Assembly (NCBI RefSeq): GCF_030282825.1
Contig: NZ_JASTZU010000048.1
Coordinates: 62,001-126,000 of the forward strand
From: Aquibacillus rhizosphaerae
Lineage (GTDB): Bacteria > Bacillota > Bacilli > Bacillales > Amphibacillaceae
Length of the DNA: 64,000 bases
Direction of reading: 5' to 3'
Part shown: in pieces, positions 53,431-60,942 of the stretch
Position numbering within the stretch: position 1 is the first letter of the stretch
How the letters are laid out: each line of letters opens with the position of its first letter
The notes under the pieces: generated by a model
Database searches by the model: none
What the model saw: only the letters and a program-made list of their open reading frames with translations
What the model was told of the DNA's origin: nothing
Program-made: the position numbers and the translations under genes

Positions 53431-53590
53431 TCTAAAAGTTTTTTGTTTCATAACAAATAAACTGTAAAGTCTTTTATCTCTTACAAGATGAATGAAAATA
53501 CGCCGCTGCGTAAAAATAGGTAAGAATACTAAGGGGAAACTTTATGTCAAGTTCGACTACATGTTTATGAAAAACAGCCTTTCCTTATTA
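53431..53590. repeat. Degenerate short copy of the R1 repeat (copy B)
   Basis: TTCTAAAAG-TTTTTTGTTT, TAAAGTCTT, CTTACAAGATGA, TAAGAATACTAAG and AGTTCGAC occur in the same order as in and around copy A (10180-10480), but the GC-rich core is missing. Otherwise the gap 53394-53669 appears to hold no gene. Confidence 0.45.
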
Positions 53591-53669
53591 GAACGTAGAC
53601 TATATAAATAACTTCCCTTAAACTTTAGCTCATATGCCATGAATTTATAAAAATATTGAAATCTGCTAT

Positions 53670-53915
53670 TTACATATATATAGCTAACTCTTCTTCTATT
53701 GCACTTTTAATTTTCACTAAGCATTGCTCTGGGTCCTTAGCATGAATTCTTCTACCATTCACCATTGCATAGGGCTTTAATCGACACAAACCACAGAAGC
53801 TCAAACAGTCATTAACGAGAACAGCGACTTCGGGGTATTCTGTTTCGATGATTTCTTCTATGTTAATTGTATTCATCAAGTTACTATCGCAAATTTCTAC
53901 TACAACTATTCCGAT
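53670..53915 (-). CDS. DUF1450-family Cys-rich protein, possible ATC start
   Basis: The product contains VEICDSNLMNTINIEEIIE, NDCLSFCGLCRLKPYAMVNGRRIHAKDPEQC and IEEELAIY, the signature of DUF1450 proteins, with a C-x4-C-x2-C cluster resembling a thioredoxin-fold Fe-S ferredoxin. Function unknown. The usual family N-terminus is MGIVVVE. That corresponds here to ATC-GGA-ATA at 53915, six bases behind GAGGGTG. The only ATG (53930, five codons earlier) has no ribosome site and its first codons are the ribosome site itself. I therefore propose ATC initiation; with the ATG the protein would be 86 residues. Confidence 0.65.
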   Translation of the reverse strand: MGIVVVEICDSNLMNTINIEEIIETEYPEVAVLVNDCLSFCGLCRLKPYAMVNGRRIHAKDPEQCLVKIKSAIEEELAIYM

Positions 53916-54078
53916 TTGAATCACCCTCATCTATATATAGTTTCACCGTATTTTCTTGAAAAAAGGAACTGTTCATAAGCTATCGTTATGACACAACTTT
54001 GTCAACATTTAAGTACAAAAACGCAAAGTTTGTTATTTACTTCACAAACTTTATCAATTAAAATATAAGGGAGGGTAG

Positions 54079-54741
54079 GTGTTGAATATGGTACAACAAA
54101 TGTCAACTCGACAAGCGATTCTTGAATTGTTGAAAAAGCATAAAGATTTATCTGTTAGTGGGTTGAAAAAAAACTTGGATATCACAGAAATGGCTGTTAG
54201 AAAACATCTAGTAAAGCTTGAAGGTGAACATTTAATCACATCTCGCACTGTAAGACAACCGATGGGTCGCCCTGTGATATTTTATTCGTTAACTGACGCA
54301 GGTGTAAATTTATTTCCTAATAATTATGATGGCATTGCAGTAGAGTTTTTATGCGACATCGAAGAGACGATGGGACCTGAAGCAATTGATCAACTCTTTG
54401 AGAATAGGGAAAAGCGTATGCGAAAAAAGTATGCAAGGCGAATTTTCCAAGAAGACGATTTAAAGGAAAAGGTAAAAGAGCTAGTACAGGTGCAAAACGA
54501 GAGTGGATACATGACAGAGTATGACGAAGAAGATGAAGTTATAGCATTTTCTCAGTATAATTGTCCAATAGTTGCGATTGCTAACAAATATAGCAAACCG
54601 TGTGAGTGTGAACTATCGCTATTTAAAGATGTTCTTGGAACAGATAATGTTGAGCGTGTTGCATGCATAGCAAAAGGAGAAACTAGCTGCAAATACGTCG
54701 TAAAAGCACAAACAGAAAAAAAGGAAGAAAGCCACTCGTAG
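54079..54741 (+). CDS. SufR-like Fe-S-cluster transcriptional regulator
   Basis: About 217-220 residues; GTG 54079, TTG 54082 and ATG 54088 are all near GGGAGGG. N-terminal winged helix (about 5-75): TRQAILELLKKHKDLSVSGLKKNLDITEMAVRKHL. The C-terminal domain holds NCPIVAIANKYSKPCECE (C-x12-C-x-C) and, further on, VACIAKGETSCKYV. This cysteine set matches SufR/DeoR-type regulators that bind a 4Fe-4S cluster and repress or activate iron-sulfur assembly genes. No suf operon is near; the DUF1450 gene is divergent, 163 bp away, and a possible target. Confidence 0.8.
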   Translation: MLNMVQQMSTRQAILELLKKHKDLSVSGLKKNLDITEMAVRKHLVKLEGEHLITSRTVRQPMGRPVIFYSLTDAGVNLFPNNYDGIAVEFLCDIEETMGPEAIDQLFENREKRMRKKYARRIFQEDDLKEKVKELVQVQNESGYMTEYDEEDEVIAFSQYNCPIVAIANKYSKPCECELSLFKDVLGTDNVERVACIAKGETSCKYVVKAQTEKKEESHS

Positions 54742-54775
54742 AATTACCCCATCTAAACATTGGAAACCATTTGAA

Positions 54776-54806
54776 AGCACTTGTAACAGATACAGGTGCT
54801 TATTTT
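54776..54806 (+). terminator. Intrinsic terminator of the SufR-like gene
   Basis: AGCACTTGTA pairs with TACAGGTGCT (one G-U), then TATTTT. Confidence 0.7.
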
Positions 54807-55146
54807 GTCTTCGCTCTTTCTTCACTCTTTCACTAGCGGATGTCTTTATCACTTTAATGACGATATACCGCGTAAATGCTCTGTTGATTTCCGCTCATTA
54901 CAGTCGCTTGCTGGGGCTGACGATTTAGCTTATTTGGAACTAAACATCGTCCAGTTGGAATCTCCGAAGGATAACCATTCGGTTAAAAAGAGGGGAGTAA
55001 AACCAAGCAATCAAAATTTTAGTCGGTTTATATTCAATAACTTGCCTTTAAATTATCCTGGTTTATATTTAGGCTTTTTTATAGGTTTCACATTGCCTAG
55101 CACTACTTCATATCTTACTTATAGATACGAAGTAGGAGGAATGACT
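54807..55146 (+). other. Gene-free stretch upstream of the CotF-like gene
   Basis: An open frame runs through this 340-bp stretch in phase with the coat gene, but it lacks a ribosome site and its translation resembles nothing. Words such as TTGATTTCCGCTCATTAC and CAGTCGCTTGCTGGGG are more GC-rich than the surroundings and look like a remnant of an intergenic repeat. The late part, 55040-55130, should hold the coat-gene promoter; no sigma-K or sigma-E consensus was confirmed. Confidence 0.4.
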
Positions 55147-55659
55147 ATGCAGTTGCCAGCAATTGATGTTGGTTTGATGAAAGAACATCTTACCGCACAT
55201 GAGGGTATTATCTATGATATAAGTAATGATTATTCCAAAGTTAGACATACTTTTCTAAAAGCATTGATAGAAAAACAAATTATTGTTATGACAGATCATG
55301 TTAGAGTGATGTTGAAATTATTAGAACCGGAACGAGAGAATTGGGTATCATTAGCTACTTCTAATCCCAATATTTCTATTGAATCACTACAGAACAGTGC
55401 TGCAAACCAAGATGAAAAGCCAATTGTAGCTGGATTAATGACCACTTCCATGTTAATGGCTAATGATAATTATAACTCAGCTTTAAGAATGAGTAACGAA
55501 AATGTGAAACACGTTCATTACATTATGGCTATGCAGCAAGCTTCATTTCAGAATTACTATACAATTTTCATGGAACAAATGGGGTGGAGTATTACTCCCA
55601 AGGCAAACTTAGAAGATCAGAAACAGGTAATACAACACTTTAGGCATCTTATAAAATAA
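55147..55659 (+). CDS. Spore coat protein, CotF-like
   Basis: 170 residues from ATG 55147, 7 nt after AGGAGG (an ATG two codons earlier abuts the site). The coat F domain, a ferritin-like helical bundle, is seen from MKEHLTAHEGIIYDIS to the C-terminus, with segments ALRMSNENVKHVHYIMAMQQASFQNYYTIFMEQMGW. CotF-type proteins are assembled in the spore coat. It is monocistronic, followed by a hairpin terminator. A role at the coat is by family; no processing site was looked for. Confidence 0.8.
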   Translation: MQLPAIDVGLMKEHLTAHEGIIYDISNDYSKVRHTFLKALIEKQIIVMTDHVRVMLKLLEPERENWVSLATSNPNISIESLQNSAANQDEKPIVAGLMTTSMLMANDNYNSALRMSNENVKHVHYIMAMQQASFQNYYTIFMEQMGWSITPKANLEDQKQVIQHFRHLIK

Positions 55660-55675
55660 TTATGGATTAACATAC

Positions 55676-55705
55676 AAAAAGGCAGCACAATATTGCAGCC
55701 TTTTT
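55676..55705 (+). terminator. Intrinsic terminator of the CotF-like gene
   Basis: AAAAAGGC-A-GC pairs with GC-A-GCCTTTTT with one A-A mismatch; a T-run ends the stem. Confidence 0.75.
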
Positions 55706-55775
55706 GTTACGATTGTCAACCTCTACCGAAAAGGGGAGGAATCGGGTTGAACAAAAAAGAGAAGTAAACAATCAC

Positions 55776-55960
55776 TTACACACAGTTTTATCCACAACAG
55801 AAAGCTTTTATACACAATAACCAATATAGATATCCACATCATCCACAAATCCATTGTTAGTTATCCACACATTTTTACCCACAATAGAAAACTAGAGGAT
55901 TCAATAGGTTTTAAAGGTTATCCACACTGTGCACAACTATGTGGATAAGTTTTATTCACA
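55776..55960. other. DnaA-box cluster outside oriC
   Basis: Exact TTATCCACA boxes lie at 55788-55796, 55861-55869, 55918-55926 and, on the opposite strand, 55940-55948. One-mismatch boxes lie at 55808-55816 (TTATACACA), 55830-55838 (ATATCCACA), 55839-55847 (TCATCCACA), 55875-55883 (TTACCCACA) and 55952-55960 (TTATTCACA); a weaker TTACACACA is at 55776-55784. Nearly all point the same way. No dnaA, dnaN, rpmH or rnpA is in the window, so this is not the usual oriC. B. subtilis has such extra-oriC clusters that titrate DnaA. Confidence 0.85.
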
Positions 55961-55981
55961 GAGAGGTTGACAAATAACTGA

Positions 55982-56107
55982 CTAAAGTTGATTTTTGGTA
56001 CGATTATACATTCGGTTAGCTGTTTTAAATTCTTTTTGATACAGCACTTCTTGTGTTTTAGATAAACCATTTTTCCTAGATTTATCCATCTTTGTTTTAC
56101 TTTTCAT
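55982..56107 (-). CDS. yfhE: YfhE-like small protein
   Basis: 41 residues from ATG 56107, 7 nt after GAGGG (an ATG one codon earlier is also possible). The product is strongly basic, with the family core NGLSKTQEVLYQKEFKTANR as in YfhE proteins of Bacillus, function unknown, often described among small sporulation-associated proteins. Its place near yfhF and recX agrees with B. subtilis order (yfhE-yfhF-recX), with a GNAT gene between. The DnaA-box cluster lies right after its stop codon. Confidence 0.75.
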   Translation of the reverse strand: MKSKTKMDKSRKNGLSKTQEVLYQKEFKTANRMYNRTKNQL

Positions 56108-56201
56108 CATGTATCCCTCACTTAATAGTATTCCGTTGCTATTTAAAACAGTTTCGTTTTAAATGTAGCGGTTAATACTATAATTTCCCATTGGCGAAGG
56201 T

Positions 56202-56762
56202 TTATACTACAGCCTCATCTTCATTAAGATTAGCTGTAAGTTCAAGATGAATCATATATTGCTCTCTCGTTATAACAAATAATTCATAAATAGGAGATTC
56301 CATTGATTTTTCATTGATACTTTCAAATACTTCAGGATATAACACATTTCCTAATGAAACAAATGGTAATTTTAAAATTGCTTTTAAAGATCTAGTATTC
56401 GTTTTTCTAATTTTTATGAAAATCGCTTCAATATCCTGATAGAAGAATAATTCGGTGAAAAATGCATCTTTAGCCACCTTGTTGTACCCTTTACCAAAGT
56501 AAGGCTCGCCAATCCATGTTGCAAGAAATCCTTTTTTATTTTGGATATCAAAGAGATTAATTGTTCCAATTGGGTGGTTATAATCATCTGTAATTGTTCG
56601 AGAAATTAGTTCTCCATTTTCCTCTGCTTCAATGGTTTGTTTTGTTAAAAAATAAAATTCATCAGAAGAATATGCCTTGTGTCTTACATAAGGAAAAACT
56701 TCTGGATGTTTTATTAATTCATATAGTTCTGGCGCGTCATGTAATTCTCGTTTTTTAAGCAT
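56202..56762 (-). CDS. GNAT-family acetyltransferase with structured leader
   Basis: 186 residues. ATG 56762 follows GGAGGG at 7 nt; a longer frame to 56882 runs through the RNA leader and is not used. Only the C-terminal GNAT half is easily recognised: SRTITDDYNHPIGTINLFDIQNKKGFLATWIGEPYFGKGYNKVAKDAFF (acetyl-CoA loop G-x-x-Y-F-G-K-G-Y-N), then IKIRKTNTRSLKAILKLPF. The substrate is unknown. Its SD lies in a hairpin with a competing upstream hairpin and a tRNA-like fold before it (56769-56928), so translation may be controlled. Confidence 0.75.
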   Translation of the reverse strand: MLKKRELHDAPELYELIKHPEVFPYVRHKAYSSDEFYFLTKQTIEAEENGELISRTITDDYNHPIGTINLFDIQNKKGFLATWIGEPYFGKGYNKVAKDAFFTELFFYQDIEAIFIKIRKTNTRSLKAILKLPFVSLGNVLYPEVFESINEKSMESPIYELFVITREQYMIHLELTANLNEDEAVV

Positions 56763-56768
56763 AAAAAT

Positions 56769-56863
56769 ACCCTCCATTTTTAGGGAGGGTGAAAAAACAC
56801 TATGGGAAGAATAGTGTGGTTGATTCACCCTCGAATTTTTATCAAAATACCAACAAAAATTCG
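56769..56863 (-). promoter_or_regulatory. Mutually exclusive leader hairpins controlling the GNAT start
   Basis: Three stems are found in RNA order on the minus strand. Stem 0: 56855-56863 with 56832-56840, 9 bp. Stem 1: GAGGGTGAA (56824-56832) with TTCACCCTC (56785-56793), 9 bp, with an inner 7-bp stem (ACACTAT/ATAGTGT). Stem 2: ACCCTCC (56784-56790) with GGAGGGT (56769-56775), 7 bp, which hides the SD. Stems 1 and 2 share ACCCTCC, so they cannot form together: stem 1 frees and stem 2 sequesters the ribosome site. Confidence 0.6.
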
Positions 56864-56928
56864 GGGTGGGAATCGAACCCACTAGGACCAGCTTAATACT
56901 GGTGGCGCACCATTTGCCTTCCCTCTAT
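56859..56928 (-). ncRNA. Degenerate tRNA-like fold in the GNAT leader
   Basis: Reading the minus strand: T arm GTGGG-TTCGATT-CCCAC (56866-56882) is perfect; a 4-nt variable loop; an anticodon-like stem ACCAG/CTGGT with loop TATTAAG (56887-56903); and a D arm GGC-N9-GCC (56904-56918). The acceptor retains GGG:CCC and an A-U pair end, with mismatches between. There is no U33, no position-8 U and no CCA, so it should not act as a normal tRNA. It could be a decayed tRNA gene or a regulatory mimic. Confidence 0.5.
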
Positions 56929-57157
56929 TTCAACAATTGCTACCTGTGTTTGTAGACTTTGATAGTTGATGTTAGTTGAAACGAATAGTTTTAAAAATTG
57001 TTCTTATTGAATGATTACCCATGACTATATTACACAAAATTAAACAAAATGGAAACACAATTTTTATAAATTTTTACGACATTTTTTGTAAATTTTTTTA
57101 TCACTAACTACTGACTAAAATTATATGCTAAAAGGCTGTAATTTAGGTAGTGTTTTG

Positions 57158-58054
57158 TTAGAAAATATCACGCAAAGCCGTATCGATTTTGGTAAACTGA
57201 AAAGTGTAATTATTGGACAAAGCTTTTTGTGGTTTTACATATTGTCCTTTTAATACTAATATACTCATTTCTCCTAATAATGTTCGAATTGCAAAAGAGG
57301 GTACAGGTAACCAATAAGGGCGGTGAAGTACTTGTGCTAGGTGTTTACTAAACTCAATGTTTCTTACCGGACTTGGGGCAGTTACATTAATAGGTCCTTT
57401 TATGTTTTTATTATTTATTGCGTGAATGATAATTCCGACAACATCATGAATGTGAACCCAAGACATCCATTGCTCACCAGAACTTACTTTCCCCCCAACA
57501 AACAGTTTAAACGGCATTGCCATTAAAGGAAGTGCTCCATCTTTGCCTAGAACAATTCCAAGTCGTGCAAAAACAGTTCGAACACCAAATTCATTAGCAT
57601 GTTTTGCAGTATCTTCCCAAACATTTGCTACCTCTGCTAAAAAATCGTTGCCACTCACAGTGGTTTGTTCTGTGAAAGATTCTGTTTCTGAAGTACCATA
57701 AAAACCTACAGCAGAGGCGTTAATTAATACCTCGGGTTTCTGATCCATGCTATCAATTAAATTCAACACGTTCTTTGTTGCACGGATTCTACTATTTATG
57801 ATTCGCTCCTTTTTCGTTTTTGTCCAATATCCAAATAAGGAGTCGCCAGCTAGGTTAATAATTGCATCAAGTTTTGGTAATGATTTTTCAGGCTGATAAA
57901 CTTCACTTAACCAACCAATGTAATAAACGCAATCAGTTTCTGTATGTTTGTCTGGAGAACGAGTTAGAATGAATACTTTGTGTCCTTGTTTAACCAATGC
58001 ATTCGTTAATTGCTGTCCAACAAATCCAGTACCGCCTGTTATTGCAATTTTCAT
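57158..58054 (-). CDS. yfhF: SDR39U1-type NAD(P)-dependent epimerase, YfhF-like
   Basis: 298 residues from ATG 58054, 6 nt past GAGGAGG. TIGR01777 family: Rossmann motif ITGGTGFVGQQLTNAL (about 5-20), INLAGDSLFGYWTKTKKERIINSR, ASAVGFYG (the catalytic Tyr) and the C-terminal DUF1731 part with VPSFAIRTLLGEMSILVLKGQYVKPQKAL. The substrate is unknown. The gene is divergent from recX, as in B. subtilis. Confidence 0.88.
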   Translation of the reverse strand: MKIAITGGTGFVGQQLTNALVKQGHKVFILTRSPDKHTETDCVYYIGWLSEVYQPEKSLPKLDAIINLAGDSLFGYWTKTKKERIINSRIRATKNVLNLIDSMDQKPEVLINASAVGFYGTSETESFTEQTTVSGNDFLAEVANVWEDTAKHANEFGVRTVFARLGIVLGKDGALPLMAMPFKLFVGGKVSSGEQWMSWVHIHDVVGIIIHAINNKNIKGPINVTAPSPVRNIEFSKHLAQVLHRPYWLPVPSFAIRTLLGEMSILVLKGQYVKPQKALSNNYTFQFTKIDTALRDIF

Positions 58055-58187
58055 TTTCAACCTCCTCGTAAACAATCGTATTTACTATGTACAATACGTT
58101 TATTAAACGAAAAATACAAGGCAAAAAGATATAAATACCAAACGTATGATCTGTTATGATAGACTAAATCAAAGGAGTTGCTTAATA

Positions 58188-59006
58188 ATGCCAAAGATAA
58201 CTCGAATAACTACACAGAAAAACAATAAAAATCGTTATAATATTTTTTTGAATGATGGTTCTAGTGAAAAGTATGGCTTTAGTGTAAGTGAAGATATTTT
58301 AGTTGAATATTATTTAAGAAAGGGTCTTGAACTTGATTATTCTACGATAGATATGTTACAAACGCAGGATTCAGTACATAAAGCATATTCGATGGCTTTA
58401 ACCTATTTGGGTTATCAAATGCGTTCTAAGCAAGAAGTTGCTAACCATTTAGAAAAAAAAGAAGTAGATGAGGAACAGATACCGGAAATAGTGAATCGGT
58501 TAGTTAGAGAAGGGTTATTAGATGACCGAGCTTTTGCTGAAGCCTTAGTACGTACAAGAATGTTAACTACAAGTAAAGGTCCTATATTAATAAAAAAAGA
58601 ATTACAAGATAAAGGTGTATCATTGACCATTGCACAGGAAGCATTGGTACATTACCCGTATGAAGCACAAATAGCTAAAGCAAATAAATGGGTAGAAAAA
58701 AAGTTGAATTCTAGTAATAGAAAATCGTTTAATCAACAAATTCAAATTATACAACAAACACTCATGCAAAAAGGATTTCCACAAGAAGTAATAAAAGGTG
58801 CGCTTGTTGATATTAAGGAAGCTGAAGACAAAGATGCCGAATGGAATGCTGTAGTATTTCAAGGAGAAAAACTACAAAGAAAGTATGAAAAAAAGTTTGA
58901 AGGTTTTGAGTTGAAGCAAAAGATCAAGCAAGGATTATATCGAAAAGGATTTAAATTTGATTATATTGATCGTTTTTTGGAGGAATTTGAAAACGAAAAT
59001 GCTTGA
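58188..59006 (+). CDS. recX: Recombination regulator RecX
   Basis: 272 residues, the long form typical of Bacillus. ATG 58188 has GGAG about 11 nt upstream. The three-helix RecX repeats are seen, starting with ALTYLGYQMRSKQEVANHLEKKEVDEEQIPEIVNRLVREGLLDDRAFAEALVRTRM. RecX binds RecA filaments and damps or tunes recombination and SOS. Its N-terminal ITRITTQKNNKNRYNIFLNDG is a family landmark. It is monocistronic. Confidence 0.92.
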   Translation: MPKITRITTQKNNKNRYNIFLNDGSSEKYGFSVSEDILVEYYLRKGLELDYSTIDMLQTQDSVHKAYSMALTYLGYQMRSKQEVANHLEKKEVDEEQIPEIVNRLVREGLLDDRAFAEALVRTRMLTTSKGPILIKKELQDKGVSLTIAQEALVHYPYEAQIAKANKWVEKKLNSSNRKSFNQQIQIIQQTLMQKGFPQEVIKGALVDIKEAEDKDAEWNAVVFQGEKLQRKYEKKFEGFELKQKIKQGLYRKGFKFDYIDRFLEEFENENA

Positions 59007-59046
59007 TTTTGATGGTACTAAATAAGAAAGTTATGCAATCTAAGAC

Positions 59047-59130
59047 AATGGAACTCTCGTGCCTGAAGCATGAAAACCCCACCAAGGGTAAGCTCATGAG
59101 GAAAGCTATATTGCACTATCCTCATGAAAC
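59047..59130. other. Structured intergenic element between recX and the HAD gene
   Basis: TCATGAGGA (59094-59102) pairs with TCCTCATGA (59119-59127) as a perfect 9-bp hairpin with a 16-nt loop. The same TCATG can instead pair with an upstream CATGA near 59070, enclosing an ACCC/GGGT stem. No T-run follows on either strand, so it is not a clear terminator. No known Rfam-type RNA was recognised. Confidence 0.4.
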
Positions 59131-59141
59131 AAATGTTTTTA

Positions 59142-59933
59142 TTAATACAATCCTTGATTTTTCAAATCGGTAATAGCTTCATGGACATGATTGACAACCT
59201 TAGATGCTTTCCTTTGAACATCTGGATGCGCAGAAGCCATTGCATAACTAAGTGGAGTCATTTCAAGCATCGGAATATCGTTAAAGGAATCACCAATAAC
59301 TGCAATTTCAACAGGATTGATTTCAAGAATTTTAATAAGATGTGAAAGTCCTAGTGCTTTACTTATTCCTTTGGGGACAATATCAACACAATGATTATCT
59401 GATAAGTATGCTTCAACTTCTGATTCGAATTGTTTCATAAGTAAATCTTTTTGTTTAGAGATTTCATCAGTTTCGCCTAGAATCATAAATTTTGCTGGAT
59501 GAATCGAACTGCCATACTGGTCTGAAAAATTAACGCCTTCCTTTAATGGAAAATATAATAAGTGTTCTAATTGTTGTATGATCCCAGTTTTTTCGGATAC
59601 AAAGATATCGTCTGCCGTTGATACACAATAGAGTGGAATTGAATTGGAAATAGCATTGTGGATTCTTTTACTAAGTTCACCAGTGAAAGTTTGCGAGTAA
59701 ATTAATTGACCTTCTTTATCATGTACAAATCCACCATTTTGACTAACTCGATGGCTCTTTTGCTTAATCAATTTTACAATTTCAGTGATATCACGATTCA
59801 TGCGGCCGGTTGCAATAGTGAATTCAATTTTATTTTCAACTAGAGAGTTTATTGCATTAATGTCTTTTTCATCTATATGATTGCCATGGCCAAGAAGTGT
59901 GCCATCTAAATCAGTAGCAAATAATTTTAACAT
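59142..59933 (-). CDS. Cof-type HAD-IIB phosphatase
   Basis: 263 residues from ATG 59933 with GAGGAG upstream. HAD motifs: FATDLDGTLLG (motif I, nucleophile Asp8 and acid Asp10), ATGRMNRD (motif II), and VIGDSFNDIPML (motif IV, Mg2+ binding). A C2B cap lies between I and IV. The family dephosphorylates sugar phosphates, FMN or other small molecules; the substrate here is unknown. Monocistronic. Confidence 0.88.
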   Translation of the reverse strand: MLKLFATDLDGTLLGHGNHIDEKDINAINSLVENKIEFTIATGRMNRDITEIVKLIKQKSHRVSQNGGFVHDKEGQLIYSQTFTGELSKRIHNAISNSIPLYCVSTADDIFVSEKTGIIQQLEHLLYFPLKEGVNFSDQYGSSIHPAKFMILGETDEISKQKDLLMKQFESEVEAYLSDNHCVDIVPKGISKALGLSHLIKILEINPVEIAVIGDSFNDIPMLEMTPLSYAMASAHPDVQRKASKVVNHVHEAITDLKNQGLY

Positions 59934-60076
59934 GTAATTTCTCCTCTTTACATAATTATATCTAAAATTATACACGTAGTAAGAAGATAGATTCAAAATC
60001 AATGTTCAATTGTTTTGTAATTTGTAAACAATTGATAAAATAGAACTATTGAATTGGAATGTCGAGGTGTTAAACA

Positions 60077-60409
60077 ATGGAAAAAAGATATAGTGAATAT
60101 ACAGTAGAAGAATTAAGAGATGAAGTAGCAACCCTAAAAGAAAAAGCGCAAAAGGCTGAACAGATGGGAAATGTTAGTGAATATGCAATATATGAAAGAA
60201 AAATTCAAATGGCGCTTGCGTATATGTTAAATCCTGCAGATTTTAAGCCAAGAGAAACATATGAATTAGCTGGTGATCCTGGACAATCATTTGTCATTAC
60301 GTATATTAATGGTGTATTTGCTTGGGGACACCGTATAAATTTACTTGGTCAAAAGTACGACCAGGAAGAGGCTATACCAATATCTGTTTTAGGGAAAAAA
60401 ATAGAATAG
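60077..60409 (+). CDS. yfhH: YfhH-family protein (DUF1811)
   Basis: 110 residues. An N-terminal helical hairpin (YTVEELRDEVATLKEKAQKAEQMGNVSEYAIYERKIQMALAYML) is followed by a small SH3-like beta part with FVITYINGVFAWGHR. This is the complete YfhH architecture. The structure of the family is known but not its role. It sits in the B. subtilis order recX-yfhH-sspK-yfhJ, apart from the HAD gene. Confidence 0.85.
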   Translation: MEKRYSEYTVEELRDEVATLKEKAQKAEQMGNVSEYAIYERKIQMALAYMLNPADFKPRETYELAGDPGQSFVITYINGVFAWGHRINLLGQKYDQEEAIPISVLGKKIE

Positions 60410-60445
60410 AATACAGCCCTCTAAAAAGAGAGCTGTATATCTATA

Positions 60446-60601
60446 TTACCCTCGCTTGTTTGTTTGAACTTCGGTAATGATTTCATTCTGACTCTTTTTT
60501 GTTTCACCATTTACCTGGTGGCCCGTGTGTTTTCGACTAGCACGGGGGTTTTGGAATGGGTCTTGATAAAGATTAGCATAGAATGGTTTGTGTTTAGACA
60601 T
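60446..60601 (-). CDS. ypzG: YpzG-family small protein
   Basis: 51 residues from ATG 60601 with AGGAGG upstream. The central NPRASRKHTGHQVNGETKKSQ segment is the conserved YpzG core (N-P-K/R...H...Q-V-N-G-E-T). No function is established; the family occurs in spore formers. It lies 21 bp downstream of sspK, as one operon on the minus strand. Confidence 0.7.
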   Translation of the reverse strand: MSKHKPFYANLYQDPFQNPRASRKHTGHQVNGETKKSQNEIITEVQTNKRG

Positions 60602-60622
60602 GCTGTATTCCTCCTAAAGGAT

Positions 60623-60769
60623 TTATCGCTTAGAAGACTTTTGCATTCGCTCTTGTGGTTGCGTATTGATAGAGCCGTCTGCACGTTTAGAACTATATTC
60701 AGCTCTAGCTCGGGGCAATCCGTCCATATGCGGTCTATCAACTGGAAAACCATATTTTTTGTTACGCAT
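60623..60769 (-). CDS. sspK: Small acid-soluble spore protein K
   Basis: 48 residues from ATG 60769, 8 nt after GGAGG. An ATG four bases upstream opens a three-codon frame only. The protein matches remembered SspK: MRNKKYGFP at the N-terminus and YSSKRADGSINTQPQERM near the end. It is one of the minor SASPs made in the forespore, normally under sigma-G. I did not confirm a sigma-G promoter. It precedes ypzG. Confidence 0.88.
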   Translation of the reverse strand: MRNKKYGFPVDRPHMDGLPRARAEYSSKRADGSINTQPQERMQKSSKR

Positions 60770-60942
60770 TCATCAAACCTCCAAGGTAAACTAGGCATTC
60801 ACAAAGCATGTGATGCACTACTTAATTTGCGCGATTTTTAGCAGTTTATGTGGTACAATGACTTATCAAAGTATGGAAATGCAGTAAATGTAATAATTCA
60901 ATCTTTTTAGTGAAAATTAATACCAGTGGGGTGAGATAGCTA

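Noticed and set aside
54796-55146. N-terminal extension of the CotF-like protein by about 117 codons
   Set aside because: The ribosome site AGGAGG lies directly before ATG 55147 and the extension has no family similarity.
55776-55960. Replication origin oriC
   Set aside because: No dnaA, dnaN, rnpA or rpmH nearby and no convincing AT-rich unwinding element with DnaA-trio was identified; called a DnaA-box cluster instead.
56763-56882. Upstream extension of the GNAT gene through the leader
   Set aside because: It would translate the tRNA-like fold and both hairpins; the SD-spaced ATG at 56762 fits better.
60464-60841. Plus-strand frame over 60.5-60.8 kb
   Set aside because: It is antisense to ypzG and sspK, both of which have ribosome sites and family signatures.
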